The notes: generated by a model not told the origin, from the sequence alone. A DNA stretch of 64,000 nucleotides from Chenopodium formosanum (GCA_024500155.1 CM044862.1:45952001-46016000); one strand, 5' to 3'; counted from the stretch's first letter, positions 12,801 to 23,873 are shown. Numbers and translations: made by a program.

Positions 12801-13039
12801 TGACGAGAGCCTACAACAAAAAAGTACACAAGCGTCCTTTGAAAGTTGACGACTTAGTGTTACGAAAAATGGAGGCAACCGGTAGGGCCAATGAGCAGGG
12901 AAAGCTAACTCCAAATTGGGAAGGCCCTTACCGGATCTATGAAGAAGTAAGGGACGGCACCTACCGCCTGGAAACTCCGGACGGCAGGCGCCTGCCTAGA
13001 ACTTGGAATGTAGACAATCTAAAAAAGTACTACTTCTGA
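9802..13039 (+). pseudogene. RT - RNase H - second RNase H - integrase region, copy 1
   Basis: It continues in the gag-protease frame after TAG 9801. RT motifs are FMDAYSGFHQI, MPFGLKNAPATFQRMI and YIDD (10512-10523). The first RNase H follows at about 10940-11310 (YLAVSDHALSAVLL...YTDQPLKRPM). A second RNase H-like domain at about 11345-11720 has VYVDGSS, NNEAEYEALLA and AYSDSQLVVSQ. The integrase has the HHCC finger end CDKCQKF, catalytic D (12203), D (12383) and E (12491) with D-D35-E spacing, and the C-terminal NWEGPYRI. There is no chromodomain. Lesions relative to copy 2 are a 1-base loss near 10110, a 5-base loss near 11380, a 2-base loss near 11785, and TGG to TGA at 12065-12067. It cannot encode a complete enzyme. 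Confidence 0.92.
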
Positions 13040-13500
13040 GTTTGTAGTTTTTTGTAAACAATGGGTCAATTATTGAAGATTAAGTATTTGTTTGCAAAAT
13101 TTGAGTTATCGTTTGATTATTCATCCGGGTAACATCCAGGCGGATTCCCCATCTACCTAACTAAGTTCGATACTTGGTAAAGGGTACATTTTTATTTTGT
13201 TTATCCGCCTGGGTAATGCTCGGATCCCTTGTTTACTTAAGTTGGATACTTTGTTTATTCAACTGCTTAACCATTTTTCTAACTAAGTTTGATACTTAGC
13301 AGGGTCCGCCTGTGTAATACACAGACGAATTCTCCATTTTTCTAACTAAGTTTGATACTTAGCATGGTCCGCCTGTGTAATACACAGACGGATTCTCCAT
13401 TTTTCTCAACTAAGTTTGATACTTAGCATAATCGCCTGGGTAATACCCAGACAAACTCGTTTGATTAAAAAGTTAAGTTCGATACTTGGTGTAAATTCAA
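13040..13500 (+). repeat. 63-bp tandem subrepeats downstream of integrase, copy 1
   Basis: Clear units start at 13271, 13334 and 13397, exactly 63 bp apart. Each contains ctaactaagtttgatactta and a CCGCCTGTGTAATACACAG motif. Degenerate versions (CCGCCTGGGTAA..., aactaagttcgatacttgg) extend over about 13120-13490. Copy 2 has one fewer unit. Short tandem subrepeats in this 3' untranslated region are known from Tat-lineage elements. Confidence 0.85.
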
Positions 13501-14414
13501 CACTAATTAAGAAACTAAGCACAAAAACGTTTAGTGGCTACACAACCGGTCTCAAACAAGACTAGAGGCTAAAATGGCCGGATGGTTGCTCTTTTTATAA
13601 AATCGCATGTCCCAGCATGGACAAAGGCGTTCGGCGACACCCCTCCGGGTGCAATCGTCGCAGAGAACAGACTACCTGTCGGTTCTACATATCCATACAG
13701 ATGGCAAAAATTGAACGACCGAATTGGTCAACTCATAGCCGCCTGACTGAAATAACCTACGAGGAACGAACAAGTCCCTAAATACCGGATGCCCATAGGC
13801 ATCAGACGGTCACCAGCTGAAGTTCTCACTTAGGTTATCCATTCCAAAATCGCACCTCACCCCAATTGGGGCAAGAGTTCAATGGTTATGAAATTTCTAC
13901 CAGGACGGGCGTAACCCGTCTGGGTAGTAACCGAAATGCCTGTGGGTGTACGGCTGTGCACTTGGTTTGGGGCAATCACTACGATGATTGATTGACTTAC
14001 AAACATATCATGCTCTTTGCAGCATCAGACGTTTACAAGTCAATCAACCAGCTCCAACTGAAACCAATAACACAGCCGTCCAGGGGCAAGGACAGCCAGA
14101 CTATTGACTAGTTGGGCAAAGAATCGCCGCATGCTTTTAATAAGATAGGCAAAAATTAAAAATTCAAATGCAAAATAATCAAAACTGACTTAGTCGGTGC
14201 AATTCATAAAAGTCCATCCAACCAAACGGTTGTAATGGATCAAATGTTAACCGGACCTCGTCCAGGAGAGAGAAATTGTTAATTAACACGGCTCCACAGC
14301 CGGTAAATACAAGGATACTCGGCACGCAGGCCGGAAAAATCAAGTTTTGGCATATAGCCGCTGAATAAAAAAGAATTAAAAGAAAGCAAAGATTGGCATA
14401 CTGCCGCTGAAGAG
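13501..14414. other. Non-coding spacer between pol and the antisense gene, copy 1
   Basis: No supported coding frame. It is closely conserved with 27500-28432 and, inverted, with 63369-64000, so it is part of the element. It includes the palindrome CCCCAATTGGGG (13860-13871) and the hairpin annotated at 13988-14047. It should hold the 3' ends of both the sense pol transcript and the antisense transcript. Confidence 0.7.
13988..14047. other. Conserved inverted repeat, copy 1
   Basis: The 17-base arms ttgattgacttacaaac and gtttacaagtcaatcaa pair with two mismatches. An inner partial stem (catgct/agcatc) surrounds a short loop. The same structure occurs at 28006-28065 and, inverted, at 63733-63792. 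Function is unknown; an RNA structure or terminator for converging transcripts is possible. Confidence 0.75.
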
Positions 14415-17234
14415 TCACTTCTGGCCTGCAGACGGAGCCTCCTGGTCCTCTCCCTTCTCCTCATCGTCTGAGGGAATTTCCTGCGCTTCATCAGGACCAG
14501 GAAGCTCAGGCGCGGACGGCTCATTGTTGCTGAGCCAGGCTTCAAAGGAGGCAGGCTCTGGCTCGCCTTGCTCTCTCAAGTACACCACGTACTCAGCATA
14601 GCTGTGTGCCATTGCCCAGATGCTATAATCAGCTTCTGGGTACAAGGCAGCCCAAGCAATCTTCATACGGGCGTCGTTGTCAGCATCGCTTTCAGCAACG
14701 AGGCGGTTTTGCTCCGCCTCCAGGGTTGCTGCAAAGTTTTTCTGAGCTTGAGCAGCATCCTTCTCCAGCCTCTCAACCTTGGTTTTCAGTTTACTAAGGT
14801 CCGCTTGGGCCTTCTTGAGCGCCTCATCAGCCTGCTTGGCGCTCTCGTCTGCCTTCTTTTGGGCCTCCTCCGCCCCCTTCTTGGCCGTTTCAACATCCGT
14901 CACCCGCTTGTCGGCCGCCTTCAGATCTAGCTCCAGCTGTTGGATTTTAGACGCCTGTGTCATAATTATTGCTTTAGTTTCAAGTTCATTTACGATAGTT
15001 GAGTGTAAAGCAATATTATCAGCGTCTATGGCAGACTTCTTGGCCCTTTTTACCTCTTCCCGTTTGCGGGAATAAGGACGTTTGAGCCCGTCCACCCGCA
15101 GCATGGCCTGCAAAAAAGCAGGCGGTATAAGAATTACGGACGGAGAAATTACTTAAAAAAAAAAATAAAAAAAATAAAAAAAAATAACATGGATTTGACA
15201 GGTTTCTTACCTCAGCCAGAAGGGATAGAATGCGTTCAAGGTTGAACCTCTCTATCCCAAGGATATTGTCCTTATCCTTCTTCCGGACGGCGTCCAGCAT
15301 GGCTTTGGCGTGCTTCTGGACGTCTGGCCAGCGGGGAGATTGTGTTTGATCTGCACCACAATCAATAGGTCATGAGTGCGAAACTAAGGCGGCACCTATT
15401 TGTATCCGACTGTCTGAGGATGACGTCTGTTGGGAGTGGGATTTCACCCGTAAAGGCCACCCCAGCTCAGGCGGGGATTCAAAAGGATTCTTACCTTCAG
15501 AGCCGGCCAAGCGGGAAACGCTTGCAGGCGTGGTGAACCCCGCGGCTGCTGAGGGGTTGGCAAGGTCAAGGCACAGGCTGCCACCTACTTTCTCAAGCCG
15601 CCCCGCTATTCGCATCGTCTTGGTCCCGGCTAAGGCGCCAGGAGTTGATGCAGAGGCGGACTTTTTTAGCTTATTGAGAACGGCTGGGGCCTCCTCCCTA
15701 GCCCGTTTGAGATTCTTCTCAAACGATTTCCCAACTTCTCCCCCCTGTGAAAATAAATAAGTTAAGGTTAGTATCCGGGCAAGACCGTTTATAAAATGAG
15801 CTTAAGAAAGGGTCAGGCGCTCAATACCTTGGCTTTGAGCTCAGCCGCTGCCTTCTCCGCAAGCGCCTTGCGGATGACAGCAGAGGATCGCTTTGGGGTT
15901 TTCTCCGTCTGCAACATGTTTGATGCTTCCTCTGCAAAAAGAAGGAAGTTGGTTAATATCATAAAACAATTTCGATAGAAAAATGCTACAGACGGATATA
16001 AACTCAGGCGCATACGTTTGGAAAACATGTGCCCTAGCCCGCAGGCGGCTAGGAAGCACTCGTCCCTGAACCAGGCGCTCTTGGGGATCCAGTTCTTGGG
16101 GACTTTTATTGTTTCTCCGGTTGACAAGGTTGCGTCTGTGAGGCCAAAAAAGTCTGCCTCAATAATCTTGTCAAAGTCCTCCTCTGGGATCCGGGGAAGA
16201 GCGCACTTCCTGCCTAACAAGTCAGGCTTCTTATTGTACAGACGGAATTCATAATTCTCCCGTCTGGTTGGGGCTGACATCAGGTAGAACCTGTGTTTCC
16301 AGCCATCGAACTTGGAGACCTTGTCCAAGGTAATCATATATTGCGGCTGCGTGGTTAGAGTGTACCACGCCCTCCAGCCGCCTGGACTCCTGCTGAGGTA
16401 GTGCATGCTTGCAAAAGCCTCCCAGCCGGGGTTAAGCCCCTGGAACTCGCAGGCGGCAACATACCCCAGAATGTTGGTCCAGGAGTTGGGGGTAAGTTGC
16501 CAGAGCCCCAAGCCGTAGCCCCTCAAAATAGCCTTCACCGCCTGGTGAAGGGGGAAGCGAAGGCCGACTTTGAACTCCGCCTCGTAACAGCCAAAATAAC
16601 TGTTGGCGTTCTGTTGATCATCCCCCCAGGCGATGGTGCCAAGTTCAGGCGACACCCGGATCCTATACCCGTCTCCTAGCGGGTGCATTTTCTTAAAATT
16701 CTCTAAGTTCTCCCCCATCTGGATCCGGTCCTTGGAGGAGACGTGGATGCTGAAGGGATCGTCCTTTTCACTCCACTTTTTCCTTTCTTCCTCCTCGCTA
16801 TCCGGTAGAGGGGGCAAGTCATTGCTGCTCTCGGAGGTAGAGGCGGAGCTGTCACTCTCCGTCTCCCCCTCACTTTGGTCCATGGGGGCAGAGGCGGCAT
16901 CGTCGCCGCCTTGGTCACACTCCTTTAGGAAAGAGTCAGCGGGGGTCGAAGGGGCGCGCGGAGGGGATCTCTCCAGAGTCGTCTGATCTCCCTGATCAGA
17001 CGTGTCTCCCTCAGGCGTTTGGCCGCCTGAGCCTTCGCCTCTGTAATTTGGATCATTGGCTGTCTACATTGTCCGAGCCATGGTGTCCTGCACAGACACA
17101 TAACTAGTCGAAATCCATGGCAAAGGGTGGTCCCAACACCCCGAGCCGGCACTCCCAGTCCTAGACTCAGCCGTCCCCGGTGACCGGCTGGACTCTAACC
17201 TAGGCTGTGCCGTGTGTGTTGGTGATGCATCCAT
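14415..17234 (-). pseudogene. Five-exon antisense gene of copy 1 (one nonsense codon)
   Basis: Minus strand, ATG at 17234-17232. Inferred exons are 17234-16016 (1219 nt), 15931-15828 (104), 15744-15495 (250), 15350-15211 (140) and 15107-14415 (693, stop included). Each intron starts GT and ends AG: 84, 83, 144 and 103 nt. Exon lengths equal those in the other two copies. The product carries an acidic Ser-rich stretch, a conserved block around RFPLHQAVKAILRGYGLGL (16250-16700), and a C-terminal coiled coil from exon 5. The block resembles the plant 'putative gypsy type transposon' family PF04195. The only lesion seen is CAG to TAG at codon 57 (17066-17064). Intron 1 is also open in frame here. 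Function is not established. Confidence 0.85.
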
Positions 17235-17606
17235 TTATTGCAAGAAATATGTACAGGCGGTGAAAAAAGAAAAGAGCTTGGAGAGACAGAGACGGTACCT
17301 TTGTATGTGGTATCTGAAGGAGGGCGGGTCCGGCTGGGTTGCGGAAGAACAAAAGTTTCTTGCTTGCAACTGACTCAAACGGATGACTTCTGCTCTCTCA
17401 AAGTTTTTCTTTCTAGAAAATTTTTGTAAAACGTACAAAATTATGAGGGTAAAACGGTTATATATATGGGGTAAATACGGGGGCATTTCCGTAATTTACC
17501 TGGAAGGTGAACGGTTACTCTGTAACTGTAAAATTACCGCCAACCGGAGAGTGGCATGTGTCACAGATGCCACGTGGCATGCCAGGTCACATCTGTGAGG
17601 GGCAAA
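17235..17606 (-). promoter_or_regulatory. Antisense-gene promoter and leader region, copy 1
   Basis: Between the antisense ATG and the 3' LTR. A minus-strand TATA box (CCCCATATATATAA, 17471-17458) lies about 225 bp upstream of the ATG. Further upstream is the 32-bp palindrome 17564-17595 with a CACGTG core. The polypurine tract gaggggcaaa (17597-17606) abuts the LTR. Confidence 0.65.
17597..17606 (+). other. Polypurine tract, copy 1
   Basis: gaggggcaaa lies immediately before the 3' LTR start tgtttaggg. It is identical upstream of the 3' LTR of copy 2 (31617-31626) and, inverted, of copy 3 (60205-60214). Confidence 0.8.
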
Positions 17607-18095
17607 TGTTTAGGGTATTTTTACCCTGCCACGTGGCCCAATCAGAGGGTGACACGTGTCAGCCTTAGATTGGTCCAAAATGGACCAATCCCTGTTTGAC
17701 ACGTGTCATTCCAGAGATAAAAGGGAAAAGGCGGCCTTCAGGCCCAAATCCCGAGAAAGCCGGAATACGGCGCAGCCCCCCAATGATTAGGGTTCAGTGA
17801 CCTAATCAGGGGCAATTCCCAATGACCCTATAAATAGAGAGATGTCCCTCATTTTGAGGACGTTTTTACCATTTATTACAACTGCATTCTCTTACATCAG
17901 AGAAACACCTGAGCTTGGAATCCGAGCAGATACCCACCTAAATTTCCGTTCTCTTTAACCCGTTTCAAGTTACTAACTTGTGCGTCGGAGGCGGAGCACC
18001 ACCCAACAGGTGTCTCCGTTGGTTTTGCAGGTTCAACTCTTCCCGGATCAGTCTTCGTGTTGTAACTCTCCCGAGGGACAAAAACACCCAAAACA
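17607..18095 (+). repeat. 3' LTR of copy 1 (489 bp)
   Basis: Intact TG...CA ends. It shares diagnostic bases with the LTRs of copies 2 and 3 rather than with its own 5' LTR, for example gtgtctccgttgg and accatttattacaactgc. The following base is already LINE sequence. The TATA box is at 17829-17836. Confidence 0.95.
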
Positions 18096-19746
18096 GTTGG
18101 ACCACCCCTACCCCTGCTAGATGCTCTTGGTTCTTGAAGAAGATTTTGAGTTGTAGAGATATTGTGAATGATCAAGGGGGATGGGATGAGTTCGTTCAGG
18201 GCAACAAGTTGAAAATCAAGAAGCTTTATGTTGCTATTAGGCCTCAAGTGCCTAAAGTTCCTTGGAAGAGAGTTACTTGCCATAACTTAGCAACTCCCAA
18301 AAGTGTTTTTATCTTGTGGCTAGCTTTGTGGAATAGGCTTGTCACTAAGGATAGGTTGCTTCAATGACACATCTCTTGTGATCCAAAGTGTTTCTTATGT
18401 CTGAATGGCAATGAAAGTGTTCAACATTTATTTTTTGATTGTGATTTCTCTAGGAAGGTTTGGAGCAAGGTATTGGGTATCTTACGTGTTTCCAAGTCTG
18501 TTCAGCAGTTTAGTGATGAGGTCGATTGGATGAAGAAAATCTGCAGAAGTTCCAGATTGAAGAATAAAGTGATCCAGGTGGCCTTCACTGAAACAGTTTA
18601 TGGTATTTGGATCCAAAGGAATGAAGTTCTCTTTACTAGTTGCTGCAAATCTATTGATGCCCTTGTTCGGGATGTTGTCTTTCATTCAGTTTGTAGAATC
18701 TCGGCGGGAAGCAAATATTTGATTGTTTAGGGCTTGTCTCTGGCTCCTAGTGTTTGCGTTCTGGTTTCTTTTTCACTCAGATGATGGGTTCTGATGGTGC
18801 TTTTATTTTCTTGAAGCTGAGGTTCCCGTTACATCTTTTTTGTTTGCTATTCTTTTTCTGCTGACTATTTTTCTCTACTGTATGCTGGTTGCTGTTGTTT
18901 GCCTTGCTGTCTATGCACTGCTGTTGCTGTGTTCTGCTGGGTGTGCTGCTGTGCACTGCTGAGCACTATTGTCTGTTTGCTGTTGCTGCTGCACTGCTGT
19001 TTGTGCTACTGCACTACTGTTTTGTTGCTGTTGTTGTTGCTGCAGTTTGTTGCTGTTGTCTGTTGCTGCTGTTTGATGCTGTTTGTTGCTGCTGCACTGC
19101 TGTACTGCTGTTTTGCCGTTGCTGCACTGGTCTCTGCCCTGATGTGCCTTGCTGCTGGTGCTGTGCACTGCTGTTGGTACTGCTGTGCACTGCTGTGCCT
19201 TGCTGTCTGCTATCTGGTGCTCTTCGCCATGCTGTCTGCTGACTGCTTGTGCTGCTGCTTGTTGGCTCTGCTTGTTGGCTCTGCTGAGCTGCTATTTGTG
19301 CTTGCTGCTGGTCTATGCACTACTGTCTGCTGTCCGTTGCTCTGTGCCCTGCTGTCTGCTGTTGGTGCAAGCTTTGTTGCTCTTATTGTTGCATGTTTTT
19401 GTTTTTATTGGTTTTGTGGTCAGTTTGCAGGCATGACTACTCCTTATTGTTGTTTTGGTGACTTTTGGGTGTTTGGCTTTGTTGTTTTTCTGGTTATTTT
19501 GTTGTCTGGTCCTGGTTTCCGGAACCCTTCCTAGAAGGTGGCCGGAAATCTGAGTCCAGTTGTTCTAGGCCCTTCCTAGAACCCTTCCTAGATAGTGGCT
19601 AGGTTTGGATCTAGAACTGGTTGTGGGGTTGGCCTGTTGTTTTCAGGTCTTTTGGTGTTCTGGTGGTAGTTATAACTTAGCTTTTGTAAGTTATAACTTT
19701 CTCTCTTTAGTAATAAAATCTTATTTTCCAAAAAAAAAAAAAAAAA
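18096..19746 (+). mobile_element. 5'-truncated L1-type LINE
   Basis: It is homologous to the 3' end of the LINE at 32178-38263 from about its position 36545. The remnant of ORF2 (about 18108-18730, with TGA near 18366) carries the zf-RVT region typical of plant L1 ORF2 C-termini: RPQVPKVPWKRVTCHNLATP, ILWLALWNRL, then the Cys/His cluster CFLCLNGNESVQHLFFDC. It is followed by a CTG/TTG-rich 3' UTR (about 18880-19430), an aataaaat signal and a 17-base poly(A) at 19730-19746. The 5' end abuts the LTR of copy 1, and no target-site duplication is visible. Confidence 0.88.
18880..19430 (+). repeat. CTG/TTG-rich low-complexity 3' UTR of the truncated LINE
   Basis: Imperfect runs of tgctgttgctg with interspersed tgtgcactgctg words. 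It gives spurious open frames on both strands (Cys/Leu-rich on plus, Gln-rich on minus). The related LINE has a comparable tract at about 37190-38060, so it belongs to the LINE family. Confidence 0.8.
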
Positions 19747-20764
19747 TCATTTTAAACCTTATGAAAGCCAAACACATTCAAACATAGCTTTTTAAATCAA
19801 ATGAAAGTCTAACACATTTAAACAAAGCTTTTTGAATCAAATGAAAGTAAAACACATTCAAACAAATCTTTTTAGATCGAAATAAAGTAAAACAAATTCA
19901 AACAAAGCTTTTTAAATCAAATGAAAGTCAAACACAATCAAACAAGCTTTTTGAATAATACGAAAGTCAAACATATTCAAACAAATCTTTTTTAATTGAA
20001 ATAAAGTCAAACACATTCAAACATAGCTTTTTAAATCAATGAAAGTCAAACACATTCAAACATAGCTTTTAAATCAAAAGAAAGTCAAAAACATTCAAAC
20101 AAATCTTTTTCAATCATAGGAAAGTCAACGACATGCAAATATAGCTTTTAGAATCAAATGAAAGTCAAACAAATTCAAACAAAGCTTTTTGAATTAAATG
20201 AAAGTCAAACACATTTAAACAAATCTTTTTAGATCGAAATACAATCAAACACATTCAAACAAAGCTTTATAAATGAAAAGAAAGTCAAACACATTCTAAC
20301 AATTCTTTTTTAATCGAAAAAAAGTAAATCACATTCAAACAAAGTATTTTGAATCAAATGAAAGTTAAATACATTCAAACAATTCTTTTTGAATCGAAAA
20401 AAAGTAGAACACATTCAAAAAAAGCTTTTTGAATCAAAAGAAAGTCAAACACATTCAAACAAAGCTTTTTGAACCAAATGAAAGTCAAACACATTCAAAC
20501 AAATCTTTTTAAATCAAATGAAAGTCAAACACATTCAAACATAGCTTTTTGAATAAAATGAAAGTCAAACACATTCAAACAAGCTTTTTGAATCAAACAA
20601 AAGTCAAACACATTCAAACAAATCTTTTTGAATCGAAATAAAGTCAAGCACATTCAAACATAGCTTTTTCAATCAAATGAAAGCTAAACACATTCAAACA
20701 AATCTTTTTAAATCATATGAAAGTGAAACACATTCAAACATAGCATTTTAAATCAAATGAAAGT
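19747..20764. repeat. 40-bp satellite, block 2
   Basis: The same monomer family as 1-6700, about 25 units of types A, B and C in the same orientation. It starts directly after the LINE poly(A) and ends at the copy 2 LTR, whose target-site duplication is the satellite word aaagt (20760-20764). Confidence 0.95.
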
Positions 20765-21255
20765 TGTTTAGGTTATTTTTACCCTGCCACGTGGCCCAAT
20801 CATAGGGTGACGCGTGTCAGCCTCAGATTGGTCCAAAATGGACCAATCTCCGTTTGACACGAGTCATTCCAGAGATAAAAGGGAAAAGGCGGCCTTCAGG
20901 CCCAAATCCCGAGAAAGCCAGAATACGGCGCAGCCCCCCAATGATTAGGGTTCAGTGACCTAATCAGGGGCAATTCCCAATGACCCTATAAATAGGGAGA
21001 TGTCCCTCATTTTGAGGACACGTTTTTACCATTTATTACAACTGCATTCTCTTACATCAGAGAAACACCTGAGCTTGGAATCCGAGCAGATACCCACCTA
21101 AATTTCCGTTCTCTTTAACCCGTTTCAAGTTACTAACTTGTGCGTCGGAGGCGGAGCACCACCCAACAGGTGTCTCCGTTGGTTTTGCAGGTTCAACTCT
21201 TCCCGGATCAGTCTTCGTGTTGTAACTCTCCCGAGGGACAAAAACACCCAAAACA
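20765..21255 (+). repeat. 5' LTR of copy 2 (491 bp)
   Basis: Starts tgtttaggtt and ends acccaaaaca. The second CACGTG core is mutated to cgcgtg, and the third is lost in both LTRs of this copy (gacacgagtc). The TATA box is at 20987-20994. Confidence 0.96.
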
Positions 21256-21257
21256 TT

Positions 21258-21275
21258 TGGCGTCGTCTGTGGGGA
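21258..21275 (+). other. Primer binding site, copy 2
   Basis: TGGCGTCGTCTGTGGGGA, two bases after the LTR. It differs from copy 1 by one C-to-T change in the GGCGCC core, which would weaken primer pairing. Confidence 0.75.
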
Positions 21276-21288
21276 GAGTACCTCGAAG

Positions 21289-23873
21289 ATGGTTCAAGAG
21301 TCTGTACCACCCCCTAACCGTTTGAGCGAAGACCCAGAAGTCTTTACAGACCATGAGGAGGATGAGGATCCTCAGGTCGAAACCTCTACAGCCGAGGACG
21401 GCTCTCTAAGAGTTAAGCGCATCCAGCCCAGAGAGACTCTAAAGCGGGGTGCCTCCCAGGCGGGTCCGAGCAGACCTACTGGGCAGCCGGAAGGGGCAAC
21501 CCAAACGGCAGCTAGATCAGCCCCAGTCACCCGAGACGAACTCATGAGGTTCATGACGAGTTTCAAGGGTGAAATTAAAGAGCTGATCACCAAAAGCAGG
21601 ACTGGCCCAAGTAAAGGTCAGTCGGCGACGAAGACTCCTCCAGAGAAGGGGAAGTCAGTTAGAAACCGACAGCCTAATCCCCATCCAAAGGAGAAGGCAG
21701 CCGGGACCATTGATTGGTCAAAAATTCTCCTTCCTGGGGGAAACACTAATAACCCTCGCCGGCCTCATCAGCCGGTGAGAAGTAGAAAATCAACTCTCGA
21801 TGCCCGGGAAATCATTAACTGGAAGAGAAATCAATCGCTGTCTGAGTCGGCTTCAACGTCGAACTTTCCGGACAGCTTCAACAATATTTCTGCAGGGAGT
21901 ACACCCTCCTTGCATGAAAGTCAAACAGGCGGTAATACCGTCCATTCTGGCGCTCATATGATTGGAAATGTACCGTATGTGCCTACTCAAGCTTACGGAC
22001 AGTATTCTCCTCACTTCATGCAGCCAGCCTTCTTTGGAGGTCAGGCGGCATATCCAAATGTCCAGCCATTGGACTGGCAGCTTCGACTGCTGCGCCTGGG
22101 TGAACAGCCTTCTGCGTTCACTCGGGAGATAACCGAGGCGGCTCAGCCGGCCAAGGTTAAGAATGTGTTGGTTGGTACCTATGATGGTACCACCAATCCA
22201 GAAGACCACCTCATGGCTTACACCAACCTCATGTATTTGCAGGGGTTGGATGATGCCACTTGGTGTCGGTGCTTTCCGGCTACATTGAAGAGCATCGCCC
22301 AACAATGGTTTGGCAACCTGCCAGCCGGGTCTATAAACAGCTTCAGGAAGCTTGCCTTCCTGTTTGCTTCCAACTTCTCAATGAACATCCCTGCTAAAAA
22401 GACAAGCCTTGATTTGAGCACTGTTAAGCAGGGAGAGAGAGAAGGGCTGCGCTCATATGTCAGGCGGTTCAACCTGATTAGAATTCAGATTCAGGGACTG
22501 TCTGATGAGGTAGCTTTTACAGACTTTTTTAAGGGTCTGAGAGACAGGCCGACCTTTAAGTTCGACCTAGTCAGAAAAGGGGCTTTCACCCTACAGGCGG
22601 CCCTGAGGGAGGCGGAAAGCTACATTCAAGCTACCGACCTCTGCTCGCCTGGTAGCCAGTCAGACTCCAAGAAGTCTGACAAACAGAAAGACAGTCGGTC
22701 AGCTCAGCCGGCTAAAAACAAAGAAGAGAGCAAGAAAAGAAAAGAAGTCTGGGCGGTTACTAAGTCTGACCAGCCGTCCTAGAAGAAAAAGAAAGAATTT
22801 AAACCGTACGTCCCCAAGTACGAGTTTAATAAAGACTGCAACTCCATCTTCATGGAGGTAAAGGACCGGTTGTCCATTGAGAAGCCGAATCCTATGAAGA
22901 GTTCTGTCCAGTCACGGAACAAGAATAAATTCTGTCAGTTCCATGAGGAGGTCGGCCATGACACAAACGACTGCTTCAGTCTTCAGCGTGCGTTGGACCG
23001 TCTGGCTGACAAAGGGCTGTTGAAGTCCTACATTTCTAAGTCCCCTACCGGGGCAAAAAAGAAAAACAAGGGTCAGTCTTCCAAGACTATCCCCAGCCTC
23101 AGCCTGCTAGTAGCTCGGATACCGATAAGGAGCCGGTCTACACAATAGCAGGCGGGTTTTCATGTGGTGGCCCTACCATCCGAGGCACCAAGAGCCATCT
23201 TCGAAAGATGGACAAAGATGATGATGAGCAGGCGGAAGCCAGCTCCTCCTTCCCAGACGTCTTGATCACTGAGAAGGATAGGGGCAGCGTCCGCCGCCCG
23301 CATGATGACCCGGTGGTCATTGAATGTAAGGTTGCCAACCAGCTGGTTGGACGGATCCTTATTGACACCGGCAGCTCATCAGACATCATCAGCCTCCGCT
23401 GCCTGCAAAAGCTGAAATACAACGTCAGCAGCATGCATCCGGTCACCCACCCCTTGGTTGGTTTTGGGGGTGGGATGGTCTACCCAGCCGGGAGAATTGA
23501 TTTACCCATCCGGCTGGGAGAGAAAGGCCAGGGTCGACATATTGTCGTCAGATTCTTGGTCGTTGAGGAGTTGACCGCCTACAACATCATTCTTGGCAGG
23601 CCAACCCTCAACGTAGCCAAGGCAGTAATCATCCCCTCCCTGATGCTTATCAAGTATGAGAGGGATGACGACTCTGTTGGTTCCTTGAATGGGGATCAGA
23701 AGACGGCCCGAGAATGTTATCTCTCACCCGTCCGAGATACCGTAGCCCCAGGCGGGCAGGAACCTATAGACCTTGACAACGTCAAGGATGCTGACCCAGC
23801 TCCTGCCCCATCAGCAGCCGGAAAGAAAAGAAAGGCTCCTCTGCTGGTGGAGGTGAAAAAAGAGAAAAAATAG
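21289..23873 (+). pseudogene. gag-protease region, copy 2
   Basis: ATG 21289 opens a 497-codon frame that covers the capsid part without interruption and ends at TAG 22780-22782. It resumes in the same frame through the zinc knuckle CQFHEEVGHDTNDC (22933-22974). A private frameshift lies near 23085-23100, where copy 2 reads ccccagcctcagcct and copy 1 reads ccccccagcct. The protease part (23208-23873) has DTGSS from 23364 and NIILGRPTLN, and ends at TAG 23871-23873 followed by CAA TCA. The capsid part has the retrotransposon gag signature WFGNLPAGSI...FASNFSMN. If read in order, this gives capsid, then nucleocapsid and protease after a first leaky or defective stop. Confidence 0.88.

Larger units (their letters stand above)
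6701..18095 (+). mobile_element. Ty3/gypsy Tat-lineage LTR retrotransposon, copy 1
   Basis: Complete in outline, about 11.4 kb: 5' LTR, PBS, gag-protease, RT-RNase H-second RNase H-integrase, subrepeats, antisense gene, polypurine tract, 3' LTR. The tandem RNase H domains and the antisense gene point to the Tat clade. The sense frame carries several private frameshifts and a nonsense codon, so this copy is not autonomous. The five bases before the 5' LTR (atatc) do not match those after the 3' LTR (gttgg), and the two LTRs differ more from each other than the 3' LTR does from the LTRs of copy 2. I infer a recombinant junction. The left flank is satellite and the right flank is LINE. Confidence 0.93.

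Noticed and set aside
14568..15075. Open frames of 98-120 codons opposite the coiled-coil exon (also 28586-29093 and 62708-63215)
   Set aside because: They are mirror frames of exon 5 of the antisense gene, favoured by its GCC/AAG-rich codons. They have no domain and add nothing beyond the exon.
18889..19534. Cys/Leu-rich open frame of about 211 codons and Gln-rich frame on the other strand
   Set aside because: It lies in the CTG/TTG low-complexity LINE 3' UTR. All frames are long because stops are rare in such sequence.
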